Shown here: positions 1 through 6,218 of the stretch, one piece after another
Layout: each line of letters begins with the position of its first letter
Numbering within the stretch: the first letter of the stretch is position 1
From: Pseudomonadota bacterium
Lineage (GTDB): Bacteria > Desulfobacterota > GWC2-55-46 > JADFVP01
Direction: 5' to 3'
Assembly: GCA_015222595.1 (NCBI GenBank)
Contig: JADFVP010000148.1
Span: 1-12,201, forward strand
DNA: 12,201 nt
The notes under the pieces: model-generated
What the model was told of the DNA's origin: nothing
Databases searched by the model: none
The model's input: only the letters and a program-made list of their open reading frames with translations
Made by a program: the position numbers and the translations under genes

Positions 1-1517
1 CCTTTGACGCGGTTGTTGCGGCGACCTTTGCCTCTTTTGTTACCGAGAGCGCGCTCACCAGCGCGGCAGGCGGCGGCTTTATGCTCGCCTACCCTGCGCG
101 CGATAAGAGTGCGCGGCTGTATGATTTCTTTACCGATGTGCCGGGCAGAGGGCGCACCGGTGCAAATGAGGAGATGAACTTTTACGGTCTCCATGTGAAC
201 TTCGGGGGCATGTTTCAGGAACTCCATATAGGCGAGGGCGCGGCAGCAATGCCGGGCAACGTAGCCGGTATGGCAACGGTCTTCGAGAATCACTGTACGT
301 TGCCGCTAAAGGAGCTGCTTGCTCCCGCCATTGAGTACGCGCGCGACGGAATAGAGCTTAGTTCCTGCCAGGCCAATTTCAACGGCATACTCGCACCGGT
401 CTTAACGGCCTCGGAAGAGGCACGCGCGATCTATGCGCCTGCCGGGCGCGAGCTTACAGAAGGGGAGAGGCTCGTAAATAGACCGATGGCCGAGACCTTC
501 GACTACCTTGCAAGAGAAGGGCTCCATAAATTTTACGAAGGCGACATAGCCCGTAGAATGCTCGAAGGCTTCGGCACGCGGGGCCTGCTGACAGCAAAAG
601 ATATTTCGGAGTACAGGGTCATCGAGCGAACTCCGCTCAAGCTGAACTACCGTGGGCGCACCGTCTTCACCAACCCGCCGCCTTCGTCTGGGGGTACGCT
701 CATCGCTTTTGCCTTGAGGCTTATCGAAGGCTTCGATCTCTCTGGCATGGCTCATAACGGGTACGAACACCTGAGGCTCTTAGAGCATGTAATGAAGGCG
801 ACTTCGGTGGCCAGAAGAAAAGAGTTCGACTCGCGTATCTACGACGAAAATATTGCCTCGGAGTTTCTTTCCGACGCTATGGTTGCAAGGTACAGGGCCA
901 TAATAGACGCATGGGAGGCCGGCGGTACGGAAGGCGAGCTTGCACCTGTTGGTACTTCGAAAGGCCCCGGCTCTGGCAACACCACGCAGATAAGCGTACT
1001 CGATTGTGACGGCAATGCCGCGACGGTCACCACCTCTACCGGCATAGGCTGCGGCTATATGATCCCCGGAACGGGCATAATGATGAACAGCATGTGCGGC
1101 GAGGACGACCTCAACCCGCACGGCTTTCACGTAACGCCTGCAGGCGTCAGGATGAGTTCGATGATGTCTCCGACGATAGTCATGGGTGGCACGGAGCCCG
1201 AGGTGGCTCTAGGCAGCGGCGGATCCAAACGGATACGCGACGCTATCTTTCAGGTCATACTGAACATAATGGATTTCAACCTTCCTGTAGAAGAGGCCGT
1301 TAATCTCTCTCGCACCCATTACGACGATGGGGTTTTTCAGGTCGAGACCGGTGTGGCGGGAGAGGCGCTAGACAGGATAGAGGCGAGCGGTGTTGAGGTT
1401 AACAGGTGGAGCACAAAGCACATGTACTTCGGCGGGGTCCATACCGTGCTTCTCGGCCCCGGTGGTATGGACGGGGCAGGAGATAACCGCAGGGGCGGAG
1501 CCGTCCACTGCGGGTAA
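1..1517 (+). CDS. Gamma-glutamyltransferase family protein, 5'-truncated by window edge
   Basis: Member of the Ntn-hydrolase gamma-glutamyltransferase family, which self-cleaves and then hydrolyses or transfers gamma-glutamyl groups, usually in the periplasm. The frame is open from base 3 upstream of the first ATG (base 81), and the extra residues (DAVVAATFASFVTESALTSA) are the typical family N-terminus. So the gene starts outside the window, and the signal peptide cannot be judged. About 504 residues are visible; full proteins are usually 530-580. Large-subunit marks include MPGNVAG and YARDG. The small subunit begins at the NTTQIS motif, and the predicted nucleophile is the first Thr (codon at 981). 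The oxyanion-hole Gly pair lies in GSGGSKR (codons 1218 and 1221). Where E. coli has SSMSPT, this protein reads SSMMSPT, so the second substrate-contacting Ser may be Met. Gamma-glutamyl activity is therefore likely but not certain. Probably co-transcribed with the amidohydrolase 78 nt downstream. Confidence 0.93.
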   Translation, partial: FDAVVAATFASFVTESALTSAAGGGFMLAYPARDKSARLYDFFTDVPGRGRTGANEEMNFYGLHVNFGGMFQELHIGEGAAAMPGNVAGMATVFENHCTLPLKELLAPAIEYARDGIELSSCQANFNGILAPVLTASEEARAIYAPAGRELTEGERLVNRPMAETFDYLAREGLHKFYEGDIARRMLEGFGTRGLLTAKDISEYRVIERTPLKLNYRGRTVFTNPPPSSGGTLIAFALRLIEGFDLSGMAHNGYEHLRLLEHVMKATSVARRKEFDSRIYDENIASEFLSDAMVARYRAIIDAWEAGGTEGELAPVGTSKGPGSGNTTQISVLDCDGNAATVTTSTGIGCGYMIPGTGIMMNSMCGEDDLNPHGFHVTPAGVRMSSMMSPTIVMGGTEPEVALGSGGSKRIRDAIFQVILNIMDFNLPVEEAVNLSRTHYDDGVFQVETGVAGEALDRIEASGVEVNRWSTKHMYFGGVHTVLLGPGGMDGAGDNRRGGAVHCG

Positions 1518-1543
1518 CCAGCGCGTGAGTCTTTTACGGGTTT

Positions 1544-1607
1544 TTTTATGAACAAGCGCAGCTATGAATGAGTGTAGCTATGAATGAGATTAGGTATGAA
1601 TGAAATC
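1544..1607 (+). repeat. 16-bp tandem repeat, three clear copies plus one degenerate, each with a start codon
   Basis: Three near-identical units lie at 1560-1575, 1576-1591 and 1592-1607, with consensus AGCTATGAATGAGWKT. A degenerate fourth unit at 1544-1559 (TTTTATGAACAAGCGC) differs mostly by transitions. Because 16 is not a multiple of three, each ATG (1548, 1564, 1580, 1596) falls in a new frame relative to its neighbour. The first three open 7-codon ORFs (MNKRSYE, MNECSYE, MNEIRYE), each ending in TGA a few bases past the next ATG. The last ATG opens the amidohydrolase. The repeat is plain in the sequence; any role in translation is inference. Confidence 0.9.
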
Positions 1608-2795
1608 AAGATAGATGAGATAAAAGCCGCAGTAGCCGGCATCTACGACCGTCTGGTCAAGTTCAGGCGCGATATCCACTCGCACCCTGAGTTGTCGGGG
1701 GAAGAGGAGAAGACCTCGGCCTTTGTAGCCGGAGTGCTCGAAGACAACGACATTGAGGTTCAGAGCGGGGTCGGCGGCTTTGGCGTTGTGGGTGTTATTA
1801 AGGGCGCGCGCCCGGGGCGCACTATCGCCTTCAGGGCCGATATGGACGCGCTGCCGATCCAGGACAAGAAGGAGGTAGAGTACGCCTCTAAGGTCAAGGG
1901 TGTTATGCATGCCTGTGGTCACGACGCCCATACGACCATGCTGCTCGGTGCGGCAATAGTGCTCGGCTCGTTAAGAGAGCGGCTGTCGGGTTCGATAAAA
2001 CTGATATTTCAGCCCTCAGAGGAGCGCTCAATTACCGGCGCAAAGTTTATGATAGAGGAGGGTGCGCTCGAAGACCCCGTACCTTCGGCAATAGTGGCCC
2101 TGCACTGTTTTCCGGAAATGGAGGTCGGAACCATAGCGCACAAGCCCGGAATAATGAGCGCGTCGAGCGACAAGTTTCGTATAGTCGTAAAGGGCAAGAG
2201 CGGCCATGCTTCAAGGCCGCACCAGTGCGTGGATGCCGTGCTGCTTTCGTCACTGGTGGTCAACGCCATACACCACATAGTCAGCCGGCGTACGAATCCG
2301 CTCCATCACGGAGTTATATCGATAGGGACAATCAACGGCGGCATGGCTCCCAATATAATCGCCGACGAGGTTGAGATGGAGGGCACGGTTCGCGCGTTAG
2401 ATCCGGGGGCGAGAAAGAAGATACATGCGCTTGTGGAGGAGACTATAAAGGGCGTTACCGAGGGCATGGGCGGGGGGTACGAGCTTGAGTACAGCTTCGG
2501 TACGCCGCCTGTCGTGAACTCCAAGAAGGTAGATGCCTTTGCGGCAGACGCTGCGCGCGATCTTCTTGGGGCCAACAACGTTATAGAGCTTGCCGAGGCG
2601 TTGATGGGCGCAGAGGACTTCGCGTACTTTGCCGAGAAGGTGCCGGGTACGCTTTTGAGGCTCGGCACCGGAAACAGGGACAAGGGCATAACCTCGCACC
2701 TGCACAACTCTACGTTCGACATAGATGAAGAGGCGCTGAAGGTCGGCGCAGAGTTGCTGTCGTGGATGGCCGTTAAATTTCTGTCCAAAGTTTAG
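1596..2795 (+). CDS. M20-family metallo-amidohydrolase (aminoacylase / hippurate hydrolase-like)
   Basis: Two-metal hydrolase of the M20D group (IAA-amino acid hydrolase, hippurate hydrolase, N-acetyl-diaminopimelate deacetylase), which removes acyl groups from amino acids or small peptides. No signal peptide is visible, so it is likely cytoplasmic. The 399 residues match the family length (about 380-400). Visible marks are HSHPELSGEE (28-37), RADMDALP (80-87), HACGHDAH (105-112, metal ligands C107 and H109), QPSEE (139-143, catalytic and metal-binding Glu pair), ALH (metal ligand H170), a lid-domain stretch around KSGHASRPH (201-209), MGAEDFAYF (337-345) and LHNSTFDIDE (H370). The ATG at 1596 is preferred because the MNE start is repeated in the upstream units. 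An in-frame ATG at 1584 would add MRLG. Neither has a strong Shine-Dalgarno, so coupling to the upstream mini-ORFs is possible. The substrate cannot be fixed from sequence. Confidence 0.93.
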   Translation: MNEIKIDEIKAAVAGIYDRLVKFRRDIHSHPELSGEEEKTSAFVAGVLEDNDIEVQSGVGGFGVVGVIKGARPGRTIAFRADMDALPIQDKKEVEYASKVKGVMHACGHDAHTTMLLGAAIVLGSLRERLSGSIKLIFQPSEERSITGAKFMIEEGALEDPVPSAIVALHCFPEMEVGTIAHKPGIMSASSDKFRIVVKGKSGHASRPHQCVDAVLLSSLVVNAIHHIVSRRTNPLHHGVISIGTINGGMAPNIIADEVEMEGTVRALDPGARKKIHALVEETIKGVTEGMGGGYELEYSFGTPPVVNSKKVDAFAADAARDLLGANNVIELAEALMGAEDFAYFAEKVPGTLLRLGTGNRDKGITSHLHNSTFDIDEEALKVGAELLSWMAVKFLSKV

Positions 2796-2839
2796 GCCTG
2801 GGCCGGGCCGGTCTTTTCGGAAAAAACTTACTCTGAATA

Positions 2840-2881
2840 CAGTTCGGGGGTGCGGGCCGTTAGGCCCGTACCCCCGAACTG
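2840..2881. terminator. Strong hairpin between convergent genes, likely bidirectional terminator
   Basis: A 19-bp stem with a single G-U wobble and a GTTA loop: the left arm at 2840-2858 pairs with the right arm at 2863-2881. It sits between the amidohydrolase stop (2795) and the 3' end of the convergent iron-sulfur carrier gene (2905). No T-run follows directly on the + strand. On the - strand a TTTTTT tract comes about 12 nt after the stem. It is therefore a good hairpin but not a textbook intrinsic terminator, and could instead stabilise mRNA 3' ends. Confidence 0.7.
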
Positions 2882-2904
2882 CTTGCTCTGCTGTGACTTA
2901 AACT

Positions 2905-3225
2905 CTATACGCTAAAGCTCTTTCCGCAGCCGCAGCCGCCGGTTGCCTTAGGGTTGCTGAAGGTAAAGGTCGAGCCTTCGAGGTTCTCGACGTAATCTAT
3001 CTCCACTCCGTCCAGGATCTCGGCTGAAACCTTGTTTACCAGTAAAGCTACGCCGTGCGACTCAAACCTTTCGTCTCCGTCGTGCTCGGAGTCGAAGCCG
3101 AGCTTGTACTGGTGGCCGGAGCATCCGCCGTCAACTACATCGACGCGCAGGGCCTGTTCTGCTGCATTTGTATCGTTTCGTACTTTCTCTATCTGCTGTG
3201 CCGCACTCTCTGTCAGATTTATCAT
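2905..3225 (-). CDS. A-type iron-sulfur cluster carrier (IscA/ErpA/HesB family)
   Basis: Small protein of 106 residues, the normal size for A-type carriers, which accept Fe-S clusters from the scaffold and pass them to target enzymes in the cytoplasm. The three cluster-binding cysteines are in the expected places: C35 in GGCSGHQY, then C98 and C100 in GGCGCGKSF. The start MINLTESAAQQI is typical. A clear Shine-Dalgarno (GAGGGG on the - strand, 3234-3239) lies 8 nt before the ATG. It has its own promoter (3297-3325) and stands alone, with no scaffold or desulfurase gene next to it. Whether it is the IscA, ErpA or SufA type cannot be decided here. Confidence 0.95.
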   Translation of the reverse strand: MINLTESAAQQIEKVRNDTNAAEQALRVDVVDGGCSGHQYKLGFDSEHDGDERFESHGVALLVNKVSAEILDGVEIDYVENLEGSTFTFSNPKATGGCGCGKSFSV

Positions 3226-3253
3226 TAAGGGTTCCCCTCTATTTATCAGTTCA

Positions 3254-3266
3254 TATTTTTACTCTA
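3254..3266. repeat. 13-bp direct repeat, copy 1 (in carrier-gene leader)
   Basis: TATTTTTACTCTA, exactly repeated at 3338-3350, 84 bp away. This copy lies between the predicted transcription start and the ribosome binding site of the iron-sulfur carrier gene. With the second copy it brackets the promoter, as operator pairs often do. Regulator unknown. Confidence 0.6.
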
Positions 3267-3296
3267 AACATAGCCACAAAAGTATATTCTGTATAA

Positions 3297-3325
3297 AGTA
3301 TCAGGCACGTTTTTTGGTTTGTCAA
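3297..3325 (-). promoter_or_regulatory. Sigma70-type promoter of the A-type carrier gene
   Basis: Read on the - strand: TTGACA (3320-3325, perfect -35), a 17-nt spacer, then GATACT (3297-3302, 4 of 6 to TATAAT). Predicted start near 3290, giving a leader of about 65 nt. It is bracketed by the 13-bp direct repeat. Confidence 0.6.
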
Positions 3326-3337
3326 GCAGAGCACCGT

Positions 3338-3350
3338 TATTTTTACTCTA
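3338..3350. repeat. 13-bp direct repeat, copy 2 (upstream of carrier promoter)
   Basis: TATTTTTACTCTA, identical to 3254-3266. It lies 12 bp upstream of the -35 box of the iron-sulfur carrier promoter, a normal position for a regulator site. Confidence 0.6.
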
Positions 3351-3365
3351 CCGAGTATGTGCTTC

Positions 3366-3415
3366 AACCGGCCCGGGTTTCTGTTCAAACCCGCTATCTA
3401 TAAAAGGGGCCGGTT
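3366..3415. repeat. Nested inverted repeat upstream of the malic enzyme promoter
   Basis: Outer arms AACCGGCCC (3366-3374) and GGGCCGGTT (3407-3415) pair perfectly over 9 bp. Immediately inside, GGGTTT (3375-3380) and AAACCC (3387-3392) form a second perfect stem with a 6-nt loop, leaving an unpaired AT-rich 14 nt on the 3' side. It ends 4 nt before the malic enzyme -35 box, so it is probably not in that mRNA. It may be a protein-binding site or a terminator-like element; no T-run follows on the + strand. Confidence 0.55.
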
Positions 3416-3419
3416 CAGT

Positions 3420-3449
3420 TTGACGGTCTTACACCGATGTAACAATAAT
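3420..3449 (+). promoter_or_regulatory. Sigma70-type promoter of the malic enzyme gene
   Basis: TTGACG (3420-3425, 5 of 6), an 18-nt spacer, then AATAAT (3444-3449, 5 of 6). Predicted start near 3456, giving a leader of about 110 nt before the malic enzyme ATG. Confidence 0.55.
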
Positions 3450-3564
3450 AAGACTTCCTTGCGCGGAGCTGAGTTGGTATAGTCAGCAGAGTTAAAAGGC
3501 GTGCGAGACAGAACCTTCTTACCGACTCTCTGTAGGCAACTATGATAATAGGCGGGGGACCAAA

Positions 3565-4995
3565 ATGGATACACCGAGTTCGAGCTACAGTTTTACTGTA
3601 AGAATAAAGTCAGAGAACAGGCCCGGCATGGTCGGGCAGATAACCTCTGTTATTGGTGAGTCTGGCGGAGACATCGGCGCCATAGATATTGTCTCGGCAA
3701 AGAAGAACGATGTTACGCGGGACTATACGGTAAACGCAGGCAACGTGGCGCACAGCCACGAAATTGTCGAAGAGCTTAAGGTGATCGACGGCCTTGAGGT
3801 TCTGAGTGTTTCGGACAGAACCTTTCTTATACATCTGGGCGGAAAGATTACCATTGAGTCGAAGCGCGCACTCAACACTCGTGACGACCTCTCCATGGCT
3901 TACACTCCGGGCGTTGCGCGCGTCTGTCTTGAAATTGCAGAAGACAAGGCCAAGGCCTACAACCTGACGATAAAGAAGAATACCATAGCGATAGTTACAG
4001 ACGGCTCCGCAGTGCTCGGTCTCGGAGACATCGGCCCTGAGGCCTCGTTGCCGGTCATGGAGGGCAAGTCGATGCTATTCAAGAAGTTCGGCGGCGTCAA
4101 CGCCTTTCCGATCTGCCTCGATACCAAGGATTCCGAAGAGATTATAGACACTGTTGTGAGAATAGCCCCTGTCTTCGGGGGTATAAATCTCGAAGATATT
4201 TCCGCCCCGCGCTGCTTTCACATAGAGCGCGAGCTGGCCCGGCGTCTCGACATCCCGGTCTTTCACGACGATCAGCACGGTACTGCGGTCGTTGTTATGG
4301 CGGGCATAATAAACTCGCTGAAGGTGGTCGATAAAAAGATAGAGGATGTGAAGATAGTTATCTCCGGGCTCGGCGCCGCAGGCGTAGCATGCGCGAGGCT
4401 TCTGGCCCACGCCGGGGCTAAGAACATAATAGGGGTGGACTCCGCCGGGGCGCTCTACAAGGGCAGAACCGAGAATATGAACAAGGAGAAGGTCTCGCTG
4501 GCTGAAATCATCAACCCTGATAAGGTCAGTGGCCAGCTAGAGACGGTGATAGAGGGGGCGGATATCTTCATAGGGGTCTCGGCGCCGAACATATTGGACG
4601 AAGAGGGAGTAAAAAAGATGGCCTCCGACGCCATAGTCTTTGCGCTCTCGAACCCGGACCCGGAGATAGACCCGGCCATAGCCGAGCCGCATGTGAGGGT
4701 AATGGCCACCGGAAGGTCAGACTATCAGAACCAGGTCAACAACGTGCTCTGCTTTCCCGGCTTCTTCAAGGGGCTGCTGGTGGTGAACGCCAGTGAGATA
4801 AATCGCGACATGAAGCTCGCGGCCGCTCGCGCCATTGCCGAGGTAATAACCGACGACGAGCTTTCGGAAGAGTATATAATACCCAGTGTCTTTGACGCCA
4901 GAGTGCCGCCCCTTGTGGCAACCGCAGTGGTAGATGCGGCGGTAGAGACCGGGGTTGCAAGAAGGGTCACAAAGAGGGAGATTGAAGAAGAGTAG
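3565..4995 (+). CDS. NAD-dependent malic enzyme with N-terminal ACT domain
   Basis: Catalyses oxidative decarboxylation of malate to pyruvate in the cytoplasm, linking C4 acids to pyruvate. The 476 residues divide into an ACT-like ligand-sensing domain (about 8-85, with ENRPGMVGQITSVIGESGGD), the malic N-terminal domain and the NAD-binding domain. Visible catalytic marks are YTPGVA (113-118, catalytic Tyr113), MEGKSMLFKKFGG (Lys168), EDISAPRCFHIE (210-221) and FHDDQHGT (233-240) for metal binding. The Rossmann turn is GLGAAG (268-273). Asp292 after the second strand suggests NAD rather than NADP. SNPDPE (362-367) and NNVLCFPG (392-399) are also conserved. The ACT domain implies control by a small molecule, probably an amino acid; the ligand is unknown. 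It has no phosphotransacetylase tail. A G-rich site (GGCGGGGG, 3551-3558) precedes the ATG. It ends at a strong terminator. Confidence 0.96.
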   Translation: MDTPSSSYSFTVRIKSENRPGMVGQITSVIGESGGDIGAIDIVSAKKNDVTRDYTVNAGNVAHSHEIVEELKVIDGLEVLSVSDRTFLIHLGGKITIESKRALNTRDDLSMAYTPGVARVCLEIAEDKAKAYNLTIKKNTIAIVTDGSAVLGLGDIGPEASLPVMEGKSMLFKKFGGVNAFPICLDTKDSEEIIDTVVRIAPVFGGINLEDISAPRCFHIERELARRLDIPVFHDDQHGTAVVVMAGIINSLKVVDKKIEDVKIVISGLGAAGVACARLLAHAGAKNIIGVDSAGALYKGRTENMNKEKVSLAEIINPDKVSGQLETVIEGADIFIGVSAPNILDEEGVKKMASDAIVFALSNPDPEIDPAIAEPHVRVMATGRSDYQNQVNNVLCFPGFFKGLLVVNASEINRDMKLAAARAIAEVITDDELSEEYIIPSVFDARVPPLVATAVVDAAVETGVARRVTKREIEEE

Positions 4996-5095
4996 GGCAC
5001 AGGAGCTGCTTTTATCGCCTGTCGTCTCTTTATATCGGTCGAGCGGATAGAGAAGAGCCCCTTCACAATATTTTTATCAAAATAGAAGGCAACGT

Positions 5096-5141
5096 AAAGA
5101 ACCCGCTCTGAATCTTATATAAGATTCAGAGCGGGTTCTTT
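5096..5141. terminator. 46-nt perfect palindrome, bidirectional terminator
   Basis: Every base of 5096-5118 pairs with 5119-5141, with no mismatch; the centre is AT-rich and must open to form a loop. A T-rich run (TTCTTTTATT) ends it on the + strand, and TCTTT follows on the - strand. It stands between the malic enzyme (+) and the tRNA-Cys (-), starting only 5 nt past the tRNA CCA end, so it likely terminates both. Confidence 0.88.
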
Positions 5142-5146
5142 TATTC

Positions 5147-5222
5147 TGGAGGCGGCGAGCGGATTCGAACCGCTGAATGGCAGTTTTGCAGACTGCTCCC
5201 TTAACCACTTGGGTACGCCGCC
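5147..5222 (-). tRNA. tRNA-Cys (anticodon GCA)
   Basis: A full 76-nt cloverleaf on the - strand. The acceptor stem GGCGGCG / CGCCGCC is perfect, the anticodon stem GCAGT / ACTGC is perfect with loop CTGCAAA (anticodon GCA), and the T arm is AGCGG TTCGAAT CCGCT. The discriminator base is T (U73), the known identity base of cysteine tRNAs, and the 3' CCA is encoded (5147-5149). The D stem is the three C-G pairs CCC/GGG around AAGTGGTTAA. Confidence 0.97.
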
Positions 5223-5348
5223 GTATGTTATTCGGCTCTTTTTTCCTGGCCCCGCTGAAGGGCTCTCTTTTTCAACCTGACAGGGGCGCCTACTGTTATA
5301 GCATCGGTCATTATTAAAAAGACTTTAGCCCCGTCACCAGCATTCTAT

Positions 5349-5378
5349 ACTATAGTAAGTGCAGTGCTCGCTTGTCAA
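5349..5378 (-). promoter_or_regulatory. Strong sigma70-type promoter of tRNA-Cys
   Basis: Read on the - strand: TTGACA (5373-5378, perfect), an 18-nt spacer, then TATAGT (5349-5354, 5 of 6). Predicted start near 5342, so the tRNA precursor would carry an unusually long leader of about 120 nt. Confidence 0.7.
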
Positions 5379-5398
5379 GGTAAAAAAGGGGCTATAAA
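5372..5398 (+). promoter_or_regulatory. Possible weak promoter for the HAMP1-cytochrome pair
   Basis: TTGTCA (5372-5377, 5 of 6) and TATAAA (5393-5398, 5 of 6) with a short 15-nt spacer. The -35 overlaps that of the opposite tRNA promoter. The short spacer makes this uncertain, but it is the best + strand candidate before the cluster. Confidence 0.3.
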
Positions 5399-5611
5399 AG
5401 GGTAAAGAAAGTGCCTTTATCGGCGATATAGTAGAGATACCGGATTCTATCCTGTTTTATCTCTTTTACCGGTTTTTCCATGATCTTCTACCGATCGAAT
5501 AAGTGGTTAACTGCTCTTGCTCTGTGCCGGGTTCCGTCTTGACCGGGGTTTGCCGCTTTTTTCGGCCTTTGCCGTTACGTTACGACCGCTTTTACCCCAA
5601 AGGTGCTGCGC

Positions 5612-6211
5612 ATGAGCGAAACCGTATTAGTCGAAAAAGATTTTAAGCTAAAGTTCGGGCTCAAGCTCTGCCTGCTTACCATAGCCGGCATGTTGGCCCT
5701 TACGCTCTTCATCTTCTTTGCCACGTCCAAGAACCTTGGCGGCACCTATCGTTCGGCTATCTACCATATCTACGATCTTAAGGTAAATATCTTCTCCCTG
5801 ATGTTCGCCTCCTTCTACTCAGTCTTTATTCTTGCGGTAGTTACGGTGGCCATAGGCGTAATTGCGCTCTTCTTCTCCCACAAGATGGCAGGCCCTGCCG
5901 TGCGCCTGAAAAGGGCCTTCGACACTATTGGTAAAAGAGACCTGACACATGACGCGTCGCTCAGGGGCGGAGACCAGTTTGTCGCGGTCGCCGACGAGAT
6001 AAACTCTATGGTCCGCTCCGTAAGCCATACCGTTAGAAGCGCGGGCGAGGCTTTGTCCGATATTGAAGAGGCAGAGTCCAGGCTTGTTGTTCTTTTGGAT
6101 GCAGAGGCCGGTGGCAAGAGTTCCGAGGGGATCCGGGAGCGGCTTGCGGATCTCGGTAAGTCGATAGATAACCTGAAGAGAGTCGGCTCCAGCGTCACTC
6201 TGAAAGAGTAG
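5612..6211 (+). CDS. HAMP-only inner-membrane protein 1 of the cytochrome cluster
   Basis: A 199-residue membrane protein with no kinase, cyclase or methyl-accepting signalling domain. TM1 is about 17-37, followed by a short periplasmic stretch of about 25 residues and TM2 at about 64-88. A HAMP-like segment (about 89-138, SHKMAGPAVRLKRAFDTIG then DQFVAVADEINSMV) leads into a helical, probably coiled-coil tail that ends at 199. Such two-TM HAMP proteins recur beside multihaem cytochromes in metal-reducing bacteria, from my knowledge of those clusters; their role is not established. The ATG at 5612 is chosen over the in-frame GTG at 5603 because AAAGG (5599-5603) lies 8 nt before it. The stop is 7 nt before the cytochrome start, so the two are probably co-translated. 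The second HAMP protein (7183-7785) is a diverged relative. Confidence 0.88.
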   Translation: MSETVLVEKDFKLKFGLKLCLLTIAGMLALTLFIFFATSKNLGGTYRSAIYHIYDLKVNIFSLMFASFYSVFILAVVTVAIGVIALFFSHKMAGPAVRLKRAFDTIGKRDLTHDASLRGGDQFVAVADEINSMVRSVSHTVRSAGEALSDIEEAESRLVVLLDAEAGGKSSEGIRERLADLGKSIDNLKRVGSSVTLKE

Positions 6212-6218
6212 AACCGTA

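Larger units (their letters stand above)
3226..3564. other. Divergent intergenic region with two promoters, direct repeat and nested inverted repeat
   Basis: This 339-bp stretch lies between the divergent iron-sulfur carrier and malic enzyme genes. It holds a - strand promoter (3297-3325), a + strand promoter (3420-3449), an exact 13-bp direct repeat and a nested inverted repeat (3366-3415), each listed separately. I see no convincing gene; the open frame reading through 3226-3403 on the + strand overlaps the carrier gene antisense and has no family features. The malic enzyme leader (about 3456-3564) shows no riboswitch I recognise. Confidence 0.7.
5223..5611. other. Intergenic region: tRNA leader, divergent promoters, weak hairpin
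   Basis: This 389-bp stretch separates the tRNA from the first cytochrome-cluster gene. It holds the strong - strand tRNA promoter (5349-5378) and a weaker + strand promoter using the same -35 bases (5372-5398). An imperfect hairpin at 5433-5464 has arms AGAGATA/TATCTCT with an inner GGAT/ATCC stem. A 27-codon frame on the - strand (5228-5311) lies inside the tRNA leader but has no ribosome binding site. No other gene or known RNA motif is seen. Confidence 0.6.

Noticed and set aside
5228..5311. 27-codon frame on the - strand upstream of tRNA-Cys
   Set aside because: No ribosome binding site, no recognisable protein features, and the length is expected by chance; kept only as part of the leader observation.
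3396..5398. TATAAAAGGGG-like strings near 3398 and 5393
   Set aside because: Resemblance to a eukaryotic TATA box is irrelevant here, and only the second sits at a plausible bacterial promoter position.
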